Numbered from the stretch's first letter, positions 1 through 6,093 are shown. The stretch is DNA of 6,173 nucleotides from Veillonella sp. (GCF_019414865.1 NZ_DXLG01000095.1:1-6173); one strand, 5' to 3'. Notes: generated by a model not told the origin, from the letters alone. Program-made: numbers and translations.

Positions 1-50
1 CTTTATAGTATAAATATATCTCTATCACAAGATAAGAAAATACTATAAAG
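1..50 (-). repeat. 10-bp inverted repeat after the cupin gene
   Basis: CTTTATAGTA (1-10) and TACTATAAAG (41-50) are perfect inverted arms separated by 30 nt. Inside them TATC-ACAA-GATA (23-34) forms a smaller 4-bp hairpin. It begins 11 nt after the cupin stop codon, where an operon terminator would be expected. The arms are AT-rich, and the window ends before any T tract can be seen. It may be a weak terminator or mRNA 3'-end structure. Confidence 0.4.
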
Positions 51-60
51 TGCTTTCATA

Positions 61-417
61 TTAATTTGTACTAACAGGATCATAATCAGCAGGCACAGGA
101 GCAACGATACTTACAAAGATAACATCTTCTGTCCCAGTATTTTTTGCGCCATGACATTCACCCTTTTTAGATACTATAACTTGTCCCTTTGTAAAAGGCA
201 CCTCTGTATCAGGCGTTGGATAAAATACCCCCTTACCTTGCAATATAACCCATATATCATCAGAGTTATGATGGTAATGCTTTGGTAGGGTTTGCCCAGG
301 TTTAATAACCCATACTGAACCACCTGTGGAATCAGTTTGATAAAATGGAGTCTTAACAGCTTTCTCCAAACTTTCGACTTTCACAAGTTCCATGTCAAAA
401 ATACGTTGATCATTCAT
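61..417 (-). CDS. Small single-domain cupin protein
   Basis: Encodes 118 aa forming one cupin beta-barrel. Motif 1 is nearly canonical: Gly41, then His47-x-His49, Asp54 where most cupins have Glu, and Gly61. Motif 2 has Gly78, Gly86, His89 and Asn93. His47, His49, Asp54 and His89 are therefore the expected metal ligands. Proteins of this size and shape include small isomerases, dioxygenases and sugar- or ligand-binding cupins, and the sequence does not say which. There is no signal peptide, so it is probably cytoplasmic. I chose the ATG at 417 because GAAAGGT (427-433) lies 9 nt upstream. An in-frame start at 465 would add 16 residues that overlap the preceding gene. The gene begins 28 nt after the DUF4261-like gene with no promoter or terminator between, so the two are probably co-transcribed. 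The fold is secure; substrate and metal are unknown. Confidence 0.85.
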   Translation of the reverse strand: MNDQRIFDMELVKVESLEKAVKTPFYQTDSTGGSVWVIKPGQTLPKHYHHNSDDIWVILQGKGVFYPTPDTEVPFTKGQVIVSKKGECHGAKNTGTEDVIFVSIVAPVPADYDPVSTN

Positions 418-426
418 AATGCTCAC

Positions 427-433
427 ACCTTTC
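427..433 (-). promoter_or_regulatory. Ribosome binding site deciding the cupin start
   Basis: GAAAGGT on the minus strand sits 9 nt before the ATG at 417. This supports the 118-aa start over the upstream in-frame ATG at 465, which would fall inside the preceding gene. Confidence 0.7.
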
Positions 434-445
434 ATCGATTTACAA

Positions 446-1321
446 CTAGCGAGTTCCAGATGCATATTCGCCCATATTAATATCTATAACAGTTCGAAGA
501 GGTTGAATCAAGGAATCCTCATACTGAACCGCCCATTTAATATCTGGATTCATATCTCCATTTTCTAAGCCTGCAATCGTTTGCCCGTCATCAATAGGAT
601 TATCGTGCTCAAAGATATAGTACAACACACTATACGCATGATTTACAATCTCATCGGGATTCATACCGTGAAAATGATACTGCAAATCAGGGTAGAATAA
701 GGTGCTCATACCAAGCGTATCAACCATCATGTCATCTGTGCCTTGAATGCTAAAATATCGCACATTTACGGCATAATAAATAAAACGAGTTACAGCTTTA
801 TCTGGATGATTTTCAATGGTTTCTCGACTTAAGAACTTACGAGATGGACCAAAGACAACGGCCTTACAAGATGGATATAACTCTAGCAGTGCATCTACAT
901 ATTTTACTAACATATCAGCCCGTTCTTTAGGCTCTAAACCCGAAGCTAACATATCTGTAGCAAATACTCTATATTGGCACTCATCTAGCAACTCATCTAC
1001 ATTTGGACAATCCCACACCTGACTGCGCTCAAAATCATCTAGTACAGGTTTGTCGATTTTCTCACAATTCGTCACCATCAATGTTGGTGGAACATCGGCA
1101 TCATTATCTTCATAATGAACCTTATAATTCTGAGGTGCAAAACCAGCAGATTCAGCGCCATAACTAAAGCAATCAACAGGGCCTAAATGCTTTGTGAATA
1201 CCTCTACCATTGTATCGCGGTCAGGCATATCACACTGCTTCGGCATTAATAACTCAACAAAAAACAAACCGCCAGGGCGAACAGAATCATCTGTTAAATC
1301 TTGTTTAAATACTTGGCTCAT
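446..1321 (-). CDS. DUF4261-like protein of unknown function
   Basis: Encodes a soluble-looking 291-aa protein with no signal peptide or membrane segment. The C-terminal part (about residues 175-255) resembles DUF4261 proteins: a stretch ending in an aromatic/His cluster, Tyr-His-Phe-His-Gly at 215-219, then Asn-His-Ala-Tyr (227-230), and Asp-Asp-Gly-Gln-Thr (244-248) that recalls the family's 'DGDTI' ending. The N-terminal part has Val-Glu-Leu-Leu at 22-25, a segment like the start of the same family. It is acidic and has several cysteines (30, 51, 86, 105, 115, 152) with no regular zinc-site spacing. DUF4261 has no established biochemical role that I know of, and I recognise this family from memory only. 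The ATG at 1321 has AGGAG 5 nt upstream. The gene is first in a two-gene operon with the cupin and has its own promoter. Confidence 0.6.
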   Translation of the reverse strand: MSQVFKQDLTDDSVRPGGLFFVELLMPKQCDMPDRDTMVEVFTKHLGPVDCFSYGAESAGFAPQNYKVHYEDNDADVPPTLMVTNCEKIDKPVLDDFERSQVWDCPNVDELLDECQYRVFATDMLASGLEPKERADMLVKYVDALLELYPSCKAVVFGPSRKFLSRETIENHPDKAVTRFIYYAVNVRYFSIQGTDDMMVDTLGMSTLFYPDLQYHFHGMNPDEIVNHAYSVLYYIFEHDNPIDDGQTIAGLENGDMNPDIKWAVQYEDSLIQPLRTVIDINMGEYASGTR

Positions 1322-1326
1322 ATTCT

Positions 1327-1331
1327 CTCCT
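1327..1331 (-). promoter_or_regulatory. Ribosome binding site of the DUF4261-like gene
   Basis: AGGAG on the minus strand lies 5 nt upstream of the ATG at 1321. It is a near-ideal Shine-Dalgarno site and supports that start. Confidence 0.75.
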
Positions 1332-1371
1332 AAAGTTAAAAATTAATGTAAAACAAAGCACTCTCTCTTAT

Positions 1372-1400
1372 AGTATATCTAATGTTTATGAGTATAGCAA
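1372..1400 (-). promoter_or_regulatory. Sigma70-type promoter of the DUF4261-cupin operon
   Basis: On the minus strand, TTGCTA (1400-1395, 4 of 6 consensus bases) and TATACT (1377-1372, 5 of 6) are separated by exactly 17 nt. Transcription would start near 1365, giving a leader of about 44 nt before the ATG at 1321. It lies left of the citF terminator, so the two-gene operon has an independent start. No operator-like repeat overlaps it clearly. Confidence 0.65.
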
Positions 1401-1448
1401 TCATTTATATACATAACTACAAGTATTTTCGATTATTTGATACAACGT

Positions 1449-1489
1449 AAAAACACTCTCTACAGTCCGAAGACCATAGAGAGTGTTTT
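1449..1489 (-). terminator. Intrinsic terminator of the cit operon
   Basis: The arms 1450-1467 and 1472-1489 pair over 18 positions, including two G-U wobbles, and enclose a four-base loop. Read on the minus strand the loop is C(UUCG)G, an exceptionally stable tetraloop. The minus-strand 3' side runs into five Ts (1453-1449). The structure starts 8 nt after the citF stop codon, so it ends the transporter-citDEF transcript. The other flank is also T-rich on the plus strand, so some bidirectional activity is possible, though no plus-strand gene is seen here. Confidence 0.92.
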
Positions 1490-1497
1490 AATTTTAA

Positions 1498-3045
1498 TTA
1501 TAGAGGTTTGCGAACCACGTCGATGATAGAGCCATCGCGGTATTCTACGATTGCGATGATGTCTTCATCTTTGTCAGATACAGGAATATCTTGTGGTTTA
1601 CCAACTAAGTCGAATGCTAATTGTTGTAATTCTTCAATTGTGTAGATAGGCAAGTTGCTGTCTTTGAAGCGTTCAATCAAATCAGTACGAGCTGGGTTGA
1701 TTGCGATACCGTATTCAGTAACGAGTACGTCAACGGAGGAGCCTGGTGTAATTACAGTAGCTACTTTATCACGGATCATTGGCAAGCGGCCGCGGATCAA
1801 TGGGCAAGTAATAACTGTGCATTTAGCACCTGCTGCTGTATCGGAGTGACCGCCGGAAGCGCCCATCAATACACCGTTGGAGTCAGTCATTACGTTTACG
1901 TTGAAATCAAGGTCGATTTCAGTAGCACCAAGGAATACTACGTCTAGGTAGTTTGTAGTGCAGTCAGTCCATGGGTTAGCGTACATGGAAGCGGACATTT
2001 CGATATGTGCAGGGTTTTTATCCAAGGATGCTGCTGCAGTAGTATCGAATGTTTGAGTATCGTAAATGGCACGAATTAAGCCTTCTTCAAGCATACCAGT
2101 CAAGATACCAGTAGCACCACCGATAGCGAAGCCACCTACTTCACCGCGTTTGCGAAGTTTTTCAGCGATGAATTTTGCCACAGTCAATGGAGCACCACCA
2201 GCACCCAATTGGAATACGAAACCATCTTTAATGATGCCAGCTTGGTCAAGGAATTCACCAGCTAATTCAGCGATTTTGATTTGGATAGGGTTTTTAGTGA
2301 AACCTACCGCACCAGAAGCGATACCTTCTGGATCACCAATGCTTTCAACCTCAACAACATAATCTACGTCAGTTTGAGGGATTGCATAGTTGTGTACATA
2401 GTCAACCAAGTTATCTGTAATAATAACAGTTGTATCTGCATAGTGGGAGTCCACTTTAGCATAGCCAAGCGCACCACATGCGGATTTACCCATACGACCA
2501 GTAGCATTACCACGTGGGTCAGCTGTAGGAGCAGCCATGAAAGCTACGTCGATATGAACTTCGCCAGATTCGATAGCACGAGCACGGCCACCGTGGGAAC
2601 GAATCACTACAGGGCGTTTCAATACGCCTGGGTTTTGAGTCAAGAATTTACCAAGACGATCGCGCAAGCCAGATGTTTCAATAGCTGTTACAGTACCATC
2701 TTGAATCATTTCTACCAAGAATTCATGGCATGGAGACAAGGAAGAAGACGCAATTGTAATGTCTTTAATGCCTTTTGCTTGAACGCGTTCCATAACCATT
2801 TTCATTACATAGTCGCCATTGCGCAAGTGATGATGGAAGGACAATGTCATACCATCTTTTACGCCAGCTTTTTCGATTGCTTCATCAATAGAAACAAGTA
2901 CTTTATTAGTACCAACACGACTCATATGTACAGGTTTACCTGCGCGATGAGCTTTAGGTTCAATAGCGAATTCACCTTGATATACTTCGCGACCTTCTAG
3001 TGCTGGGATATTTGTTGGGATATCGCGACCTACTTTATTTAACAT
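1498..3045 (-). CDS. citF: Citrate lyase alpha subunit (citrate CoA/ACP-transferase)
   Basis: Encodes 515 aa, close to the roughly 510 aa usual for CitF. It aligns by eye along its whole length with enterobacterial CitF. Conserved blocks include Ser-Phe-His-His (69-72) with Arg75-Asn-Gly-Asp78, Ala-Ser-Ser-Ser-Leu-Ser (99-104), Ser-His-Gly-Gly-Arg (150-154), Gly-Ala-Gly-Gly-Ala (281-285), Gly-Ala-Ser-Gly-Gly-His (395-400) and a C-terminal segment with Gly-Ile-Ala-Ile-Asn-Pro-Ala-Arg. In classical citrate lyase this cytoplasmic subunit exchanges the acetyl group on the carrier arm for citrate, making citryl-thioester for CitE. It belongs to family II CoA-transferases. The ATG at 3045 lies inside the end of citE (11-nt overlap) and has AAGGAG 9 nt upstream, which suggests coupled translation. 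It is the last gene of the operon. Citramalate lyase alpha subunits are close homologues, so the exact acid is not fixed by sequence. Confidence 0.94.
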   Translation of the reverse strand: MLNKVGRDIPTNIPALEGREVYQGEFAIEPKAHRAGKPVHMSRVGTNKVLVSIDEAIEKAGVKDGMTLSFHHHLRNGDYVMKMVMERVQAKGIKDITIASSSLSPCHEFLVEMIQDGTVTAIETSGLRDRLGKFLTQNPGVLKRPVVIRSHGGRARAIESGEVHIDVAFMAAPTADPRGNATGRMGKSACGALGYAKVDSHYADTTVIITDNLVDYVHNYAIPQTDVDYVVEVESIGDPEGIASGAVGFTKNPIQIKIAELAGEFLDQAGIIKDGFVFQLGAGGAPLTVAKFIAEKLRKRGEVGGFAIGGATGILTGMLEEGLIRAIYDTQTFDTTAAASLDKNPAHIEMSASMYANPWTDCTTNYLDVVFLGATEIDLDFNVNVMTDSNGVLMGASGGHSDTAAGAKCTVITCPLIRGRLPMIRDKVATVITPGSSVDVLVTEYGIAINPARTDLIERFKDSNLPIYTIEELQQLAFDLVGKPQDIPVSDKDEDIIAIVEYRDGSIIDVVRKPL

Positions 3046-4000
3046 CGTATTCTGCTCCTTCCTCTAATTCAACTTTAATGCCTGCTGCACGTGCTTTATC
3101 AACAACGCGTTGTGCACGTACTACGATAGGACCATCGATCATTTTGCCATCTACGGAGATTACGCCTTTATTGTTGCGCAATGCATCTGCGTAGCTGTTC
3201 AATACCTTAACGGAGTGAGCGATTTCTTTTTCGTCAGGAGTGAATACTTCGTGGATAATTTTGATTTGGCTTGGGTGGATACAAGATTTGCCATCGTAAC
3301 CCAAAGCTTTAATGAATTCAACTTCTTCGCGGAAGCCTTGTGGGTCTTTCACGTCGGAGAATACAGTGTCAATTACGCGGATACCTGCTTCACGCGCTGC
3401 ATGAAGAATTGTTTGACGAGCGAATAGCAATTCAACAGCTGGTTTATGCTTACCTGTACGAAGGTCAGCACGGTAATCTTCAGCGCCAAGAGCGATAGCT
3501 ACTACGCGAGGGCCGTGACAGATTTCACGAACATTGTACAAGCCACGAACGGATTCGATAGCTACGATAATGTTGATAGTACCTTCTGGCCAGCCATTAG
3601 CTTTTTCTACTTCTTCAATTTTCTTCGCTACGATTTCAACTTCAGATACATCTTCAGTTTTAGGTAAACGAATCATATCAGGTTTAGCTGGAACGATTAC
3701 ATCAAGATCGTCATAGCCATAAGGAGTTTGTGTAGGATGGTTGATACGAACAACTGTTTCTGCACGGAATTTACGAGATTTCAATGCTTCTGCAGTTAAA
3801 AGACGAGCTGTATCTTTTTCTGTAATAGGCACGGAATCTTCGATATCGATCATGATGGAGTCAGCACCGTGAATGTCAGCACTGTTAATCATTTTAGGTG
3901 TATTACCAGGTACGAACATCATGGAACGAGACAAGCGTTTTTTAGCAGCCTCTGTTAATGGATTTGTTTTAACTTCTGGGAATGTTTTATCGTTAGCCAT
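3035..4000 (-). CDS. citE: Citrate lyase beta subunit (citryl lyase, HpcH/HpaI family)
   Basis: Encodes 321 aa, slightly longer than the roughly 300 aa of enterobacterial CitE because of an extended N-terminus. It is a TIM-barrel acyl-thioester lyase that splits citryl-thioester into oxaloacetate and acetyl-thioester with Mg2+. Visible motifs are Arg-Ser-Met-Met-Phe-Val-Pro-Gly (25-32), Asp-Ile-Glu-Asp-Ser-Val (52-57), Arg-Ile-Asn (85-87), Arg-Leu-Pro-Lys (111-114), Ala-Ile-Glu (147-149, Mg2+-binding Glu) and Ala-Leu-Gly-Ala-Glu-Asp-Tyr (170-176, Mg2+-binding Asp). The segment 236-246 reads DGKSCIHPSQI, whereas enterobacterial CitE has DGKSLINPRQI; the 'IHP' form is common in CoA-dependent CitE-like lyases. 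The start at 4000 overlaps the citD stop by one base (TAATG), with a purine-rich Shine-Dalgarno site (4011-4020). Citramalyl- or malyl-CoA lyase activity is the main alternative. Confidence 0.93.
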   Translation of the reverse strand: MANDKTFPEVKTNPLTEAAKKRLSRSMMFVPGNTPKMINSADIHGADSIMIDIEDSVPITEKDTARLLTAEALKSRKFRAETVVRINHPTQTPYGYDDLDVIVPAKPDMIRLPKTEDVSEVEIVAKKIEEVEKANGWPEGTINIIVAIESVRGLYNVREICHGPRVVAIALGAEDYRADLRTGKHKPAVELLFARQTILHAAREAGIRVIDTVFSDVKDPQGFREEVEFIKALGYDGKSCIHPSQIKIIHEVFTPDEKEIAHSVKVLNSYADALRNNKGVISVDGKMIDGPIVVRAQRVVDKARAAGIKVELEEGAEYDVK

Positions 4001-4269
4001 TATGCTTTGCTCCCCCTTTCCAATGCGCCTAATACGCGAGCTTTAATTGTGTAATCCCAAGCATTTTTGTCTTGTACGATTACTTTTACGCCATCAAAAC
4101 CAGCTTCTTTCACTGTGTTTAAGATAACGGATTTAATTTGGTCGCCGTATTGGCGGATAACTTTGGATGTTAATTCAATTTCGATACCGCTAGCAATCGG
4201 TTCAACCGTTACTAATGCATCATTTTTTTCGTCGAAGCCAGCTTGTGCAGCTTTTACTAATTGTGCCAT
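4000..4269 (-). CDS. citD: CitD-family small subunit lacking the carrier serine
   Basis: Encodes 89 aa, within the 85-100 aa typical of citrate lyase gamma subunits (acyl carrier protein). The middle and end match CitD well: Ser-Lys-Val-Ile-Arg-Gln-Tyr-Gly-Asp (about 34-42) corresponds to the family's 'SxVxxQFGD', and Asp-Lys-Asn-Ala-Trp-Asp-Tyr followed by Ala-Arg corresponds to 'DKGALDCxxxAR'. The N-terminal block, usually AGTLESSD with the first of the paired serines carrying the phosphoribosyl-dephospho-CoA arm (Ser14 in Klebsiella), reads AGFDEKND here, placing Lys15 at that position. No serine occurs before residue 27. The protein is therefore unlikely to carry the normal arm. I chose the ATG at 4269 because GAAAGGA (4276-4282) lies 6 nt upstream; an in-frame start at 4305 would run into the hairpin at 4301-4339. 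The stop overlaps the citE start by one base. Confidence 0.88.
   Translation of the reverse strand: MAQLVKAAQAGFDEKNDALVTVEPIASGIEIELTSKVIRQYGDQIKSVILNTVKEAGFDGVKVIVQDKNAWDYTIKARVLGALERGSKA
4011..4020 (-). promoter_or_regulatory. Strong ribosome binding site of citE
   Basis: GAAAGGGGGA read on the minus strand lies within the last codons of citD, about 10 nt before the citE ATG at 4000. With the one-base TAATG overlap it allows both re-initiation and independent loading of ribosomes. Confidence 0.6.
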
Positions 4270-4275
4270 GTTGCA

Positions 4276-4282
4276 TCCTTTC
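4276..4282 (-). promoter_or_regulatory. Ribosome binding site deciding the citD start
   Basis: GAAAGGA on the minus strand is 6 nt upstream of the ATG at 4269. It favours the 89-aa CitD, whose N-terminus then aligns with the family, over a 12-residue longer form. Confidence 0.75.
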
Positions 4283-4300
4283 ACTAAAAATATATCAAAT

Positions 4301-4339
4301 GGCAAAGACCAGACGTGTCGCGAATGTCTGGTCCGTGCC
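4301..4339 (-). promoter_or_regulatory. Intercistronic hairpin between transporter and citD
   Basis: GACCAGAC (4307-4314) and GTCTGGTC (4326-4333) form a perfect 8-bp inverted repeat around an 11-nt loop. GGCA (4301-4304) and TGCC (4336-4339) add four pairs beyond a 2x2 internal loop. On the minus strand only three Ts follow the inner stem, then GCCATTTG, so it is not a clean intrinsic terminator. It lies 35 nt after the transporter stop and 31 nt before the citD ATG. Likely roles are an mRNA processing or stability element, or a leaky attenuator that sets the ratio of carrier to lyase. A protein-binding palindrome is also possible. Confidence 0.7.
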
Positions 4340-4374
4340 GTTAAAACAATGTTGATTATAAAACTATATGGTGA

Positions 4375-5775
4375 TTAAATCATACCGATGAAAGTCCACC
4401 AAGGAATACCTACTACAAAGAGTAGAATCCAACTCAATACTGCTAAGATTGCACCAGCAGTCCACCAATCTTTCAAGTTATTGTAACCTGCAGAGTAGAT
4501 GATTGGACCAGGAGATGCACCGTAGTGAGTTACGAGACCGCCAAACGCATTTGTTGCAAGCAATACTAAACCAAACATAACAGGGTTAACACCAGCTGCC
4601 ATACCTACAGTTAAGAATACTGGAAGCATAGATGCAATGTATGCAGTACTGGAAGCAAATAAGTAACGAATGACTACGCTAATAGCAGAAAGAATTAAAA
4701 CAACTACGAGTGGAGATACATCGAGTGCCAAGTTTGCTTGCATAAATGCTGCAAGCCAAGCAAAGAATTTAGCTTTTGTTAAAGCAGTGGATAAACCAAG
4801 GATAGCACCGAACCAGATGAATGTGTTCCAAACAGCTTTAGTCTGAACCATGTCATCCCAAGTGATGATACCAGCCAAGAATACAACAGTCATAGCTACT
4901 AATGCTACTGCTGTTGGGCTCAAGTCAAAACCGATGGAAGGCAAAGCCCAACCGATAAGAGCAAGAATAAATACAACTGCCAAGATTTTTTCAGATGTTT
5001 TCATAGGTCCTAATTTGGCAAGACCATCAGCAGCTAATTTTTTGTTATCGATAGTAACATTTTCAGGACGGTCAATCCAGTAACCTACAAGTGGTACGAA
5101 GATCAACATTACAAGACCTGGAAGAGCTAAGGCCAAAGCCCATTCAGCCCAAGTCATGTTAAGACCAGTGATTTTAGTAACAAAGTCCAAAGCCAACACG
5201 TTTGGAGCCATAGCTGTTAAGAACATGAAGGATGTAATTTTTGTTACGAAATAACCATTCATCAAGATGAAGGAACCACCGCGTTTGGCAGTATCGCCAG
5301 GATAAGAACCGATAGATTCAGCGATGGATAAGTTAATTGGATATACGATACCAGCCGCACGTGCTGTATTAGAAGGTGTAGCTGGAGATAATACTAAATC
5401 AAGAAGTGCTGTTACATAACCAAGGCGTAATACAGTTGAACCAAATGCATCAATCAAATGGTATGCAACGCGGTGACCAAGACCAGTTTTACCAAAGGCA
5501 ACGCTCAAGGAGAACGCAGCGATGATCATCCACAATGCAGTGGATCCATAACCTACCAAGATATCTTTTGCATTGTCTAAGAATAATGCAGATGCAGATA
5601 ATACAGCTAATAAAATAATTTGAATTGGGTATGGTTTTAAAATCAAACCTACGATACCTGCAATGTAGAAGCCTAGAAGGCGCCACGCCGTATCAGTGAG
5701 CCCATCTGGTGGAGTTGTAAACCAGAGGACAACAGGGATTAGCACTATAAGTGCTAGTTTTAAGAATTTTTCCAT
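4375..5775 (-). CDS. DASS-family carboxylate transporter (CitT-like)
   Basis: Encodes a 466-aa integral membrane protein with about 11-13 hydrophobic segments, the size and pattern of divalent anion:sodium symporter (DASS) family carriers. It aligns by eye with E. coli CitT. Signature points are Ser-Asn-Thr at 135-137 in SPATPSNTAR, the first substrate/cation-binding SNT motif; Ala-Pro-Asn (190-192); Ala-Ser-Ser-Thr-Ala-Tyr (374-379), a variant of the second SNT motif; and Gly-Ala-Ser-Pro-Gly-Pro-Ile-Ile-Tyr (419-427). It should sit in the cytoplasmic membrane and import citrate, malate or a similar acid, perhaps in exchange for succinate or with sodium. Its place at the head of the citDEF operon suggests it feeds the lyase. 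The ATG at 5775 has AAAGGAA (5781-5787) 5 nt upstream. Family is secure; substrate and coupling mode cannot be read from sequence. Confidence 0.92.
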   Translation of the reverse strand: MEKFLKLALIVLIPVVLWFTTPPDGLTDTAWRLLGFYIAGIVGLILKPYPIQIILLAVLSASALFLDNAKDILVGYGSTALWMIIAAFSLSVAFGKTGLGHRVAYHLIDAFGSTVLRLGYVTALLDLVLSPATPSNTARAAGIVYPINLSIAESIGSYPGDTAKRGGSFILMNGYFVTKITSFMFLTAMAPNVLALDFVTKITGLNMTWAEWALALALPGLVMLIFVPLVGYWIDRPENVTIDNKKLAADGLAKLGPMKTSEKILAVVFILALIGWALPSIGFDLSPTAVALVAMTVVFLAGIITWDDMVQTKAVWNTFIWFGAILGLSTALTKAKFFAWLAAFMQANLALDVSPLVVVLILSAISVVIRYLFASSTAYIASMLPVFLTVGMAAGVNPVMFGLVLLATNAFGGLVTHYGASPGPIIYSAGYNNLKDWWTAGAILAVLSWILLFVVGIPWWTFIGMI

Positions 5776-5835
5776 GTTTCTTCCTTTCTTAAAAACATAG
5801 GCATGTAATCATCCTAACACTACCCCAGAAATTCG

Positions 5836-5851
5836 TGATACGCGACTATCA
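5836..5851. promoter_or_regulatory. Inverted repeat in the transporter leader, possible operator
   Basis: TGATA-N6-TATCA is a perfect 5-bp dyad with the half-site spacing of a dimeric regulator site (same geometry as CRP-type sites, but different half-site bases). It lies about 30-45 nt downstream of the predicted start of transcription for the cit operon. A neighbouring dyad, AACTC-TAG-GAGTT (5859-5871), could act as a small leader hairpin. No regulator is encoded in the window, so a role is inferred. Confidence 0.3.
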
Positions 5852-5884
5852 ACTATTGAACTCTAGGAGTTTTTGTCTACACTC

Positions 5885-5890
5885 ATTATA
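5885..5890 (-). promoter_or_regulatory. -10 box, likely promoter of the cit operon
   Basis: A perfect TATAAT lies on the minus strand. At 17 nt upstream the -35 position (5908-5913) reads TATTCA, only 3 of 6 consensus bases, so the promoter may need an activator. Transcription would begin near 5878 and leave a leader of about 100 nt before the transporter ATG at 5775. It lies downstream of the terminator at 6004-6045, so it would let the operon be expressed independently of whatever lies to the right. Confidence 0.45.
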
Positions 5891-5923
5891 TATGCTTAAA
5901 AGAATTATGAATAATAGATTACC

Positions 5924-5940
5924 TTTATAGGGGTTATAAA
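5924..5940. promoter_or_regulatory. TTTATA-N5-TATAAA dyad upstream of the cit promoter
   Basis: A perfect 6-bp inverted repeat with a 5-nt GGGGT centre lies just upstream of the weak -35 position of the predicted cit promoter. This is where an activator would bind. It could equally be chance in AT-rich DNA. Confidence 0.3.
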
Positions 5941-6003
5941 AACTTTTATATCTACTATTCATACTTTTTATGCATTTTGAGCATAGAATTGCAGACCTAA
6001 ATG

Positions 6004-6045
6004 AAAAAAATGCATGTATACGTCCCCAAAGGGGGTATACATGCA
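6004..6045 (-). terminator. Strong intrinsic terminator or leader attenuator
   Basis: The 11-nt arms 6011-6021 and 6035-6045 pair perfectly. Inside them a 2-nt bulge (6022-6023) is followed by CCCC (6024-6027) paired to GGGG (6031-6034) around an AAA loop. On the minus strand the hairpin runs directly into seven Ts (6010-6004), so it terminates leftward transcription. Either it ends a gene beyond 6173, or it is an attenuator in a long leader starting at the -10 box at 6094-6099. The plus-strand flank is not T-rich, so it is one-directional. Confidence 0.88.
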
Positions 6046-6093
6046 CTTACATGGTTACTGCCTTGCTCTTTCGAGACACCTTTATTATGACTG

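Noticed and set aside
2281..3000. 239-aa open frame on the plus strand opposite citF
   Set aside because: It is antisense to the strongly conserved citF, has a composition (many Phe, Asn, Thr, His, Cys) typical of a shadow frame, and resembles no family.
3110..3716. Several plus-strand frames of 60-105 codons opposite citE
   Set aside because: They are antisense shadows of citE with no plausible ribosome binding context or recognisable domain.
4221..4230. Frameshift in the A7 run of citD as the reason for the missing serine
   Set aside because: Family-matching residues lie in the same frame on both sides (AG before, D after, then the rest of CitD), so a single-base error would destroy the match rather than explain it.
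4301..4339. Complete intrinsic terminator after the transporter gene
   Set aside because: Only three Ts follow the stem on the minus strand before GCC, so full termination is unlikely. It is kept as a processing or attenuation element instead.
5849..6046. 65-aa minus-strand frame upstream of the transporter
   Set aside because: It starts with GTG beside the terminator arm and reads through the hairpin and U tract, with no protein family resemblance. The AAGG at 6061-6064 better suits the ATG at 6052, which is followed at once by a stop.
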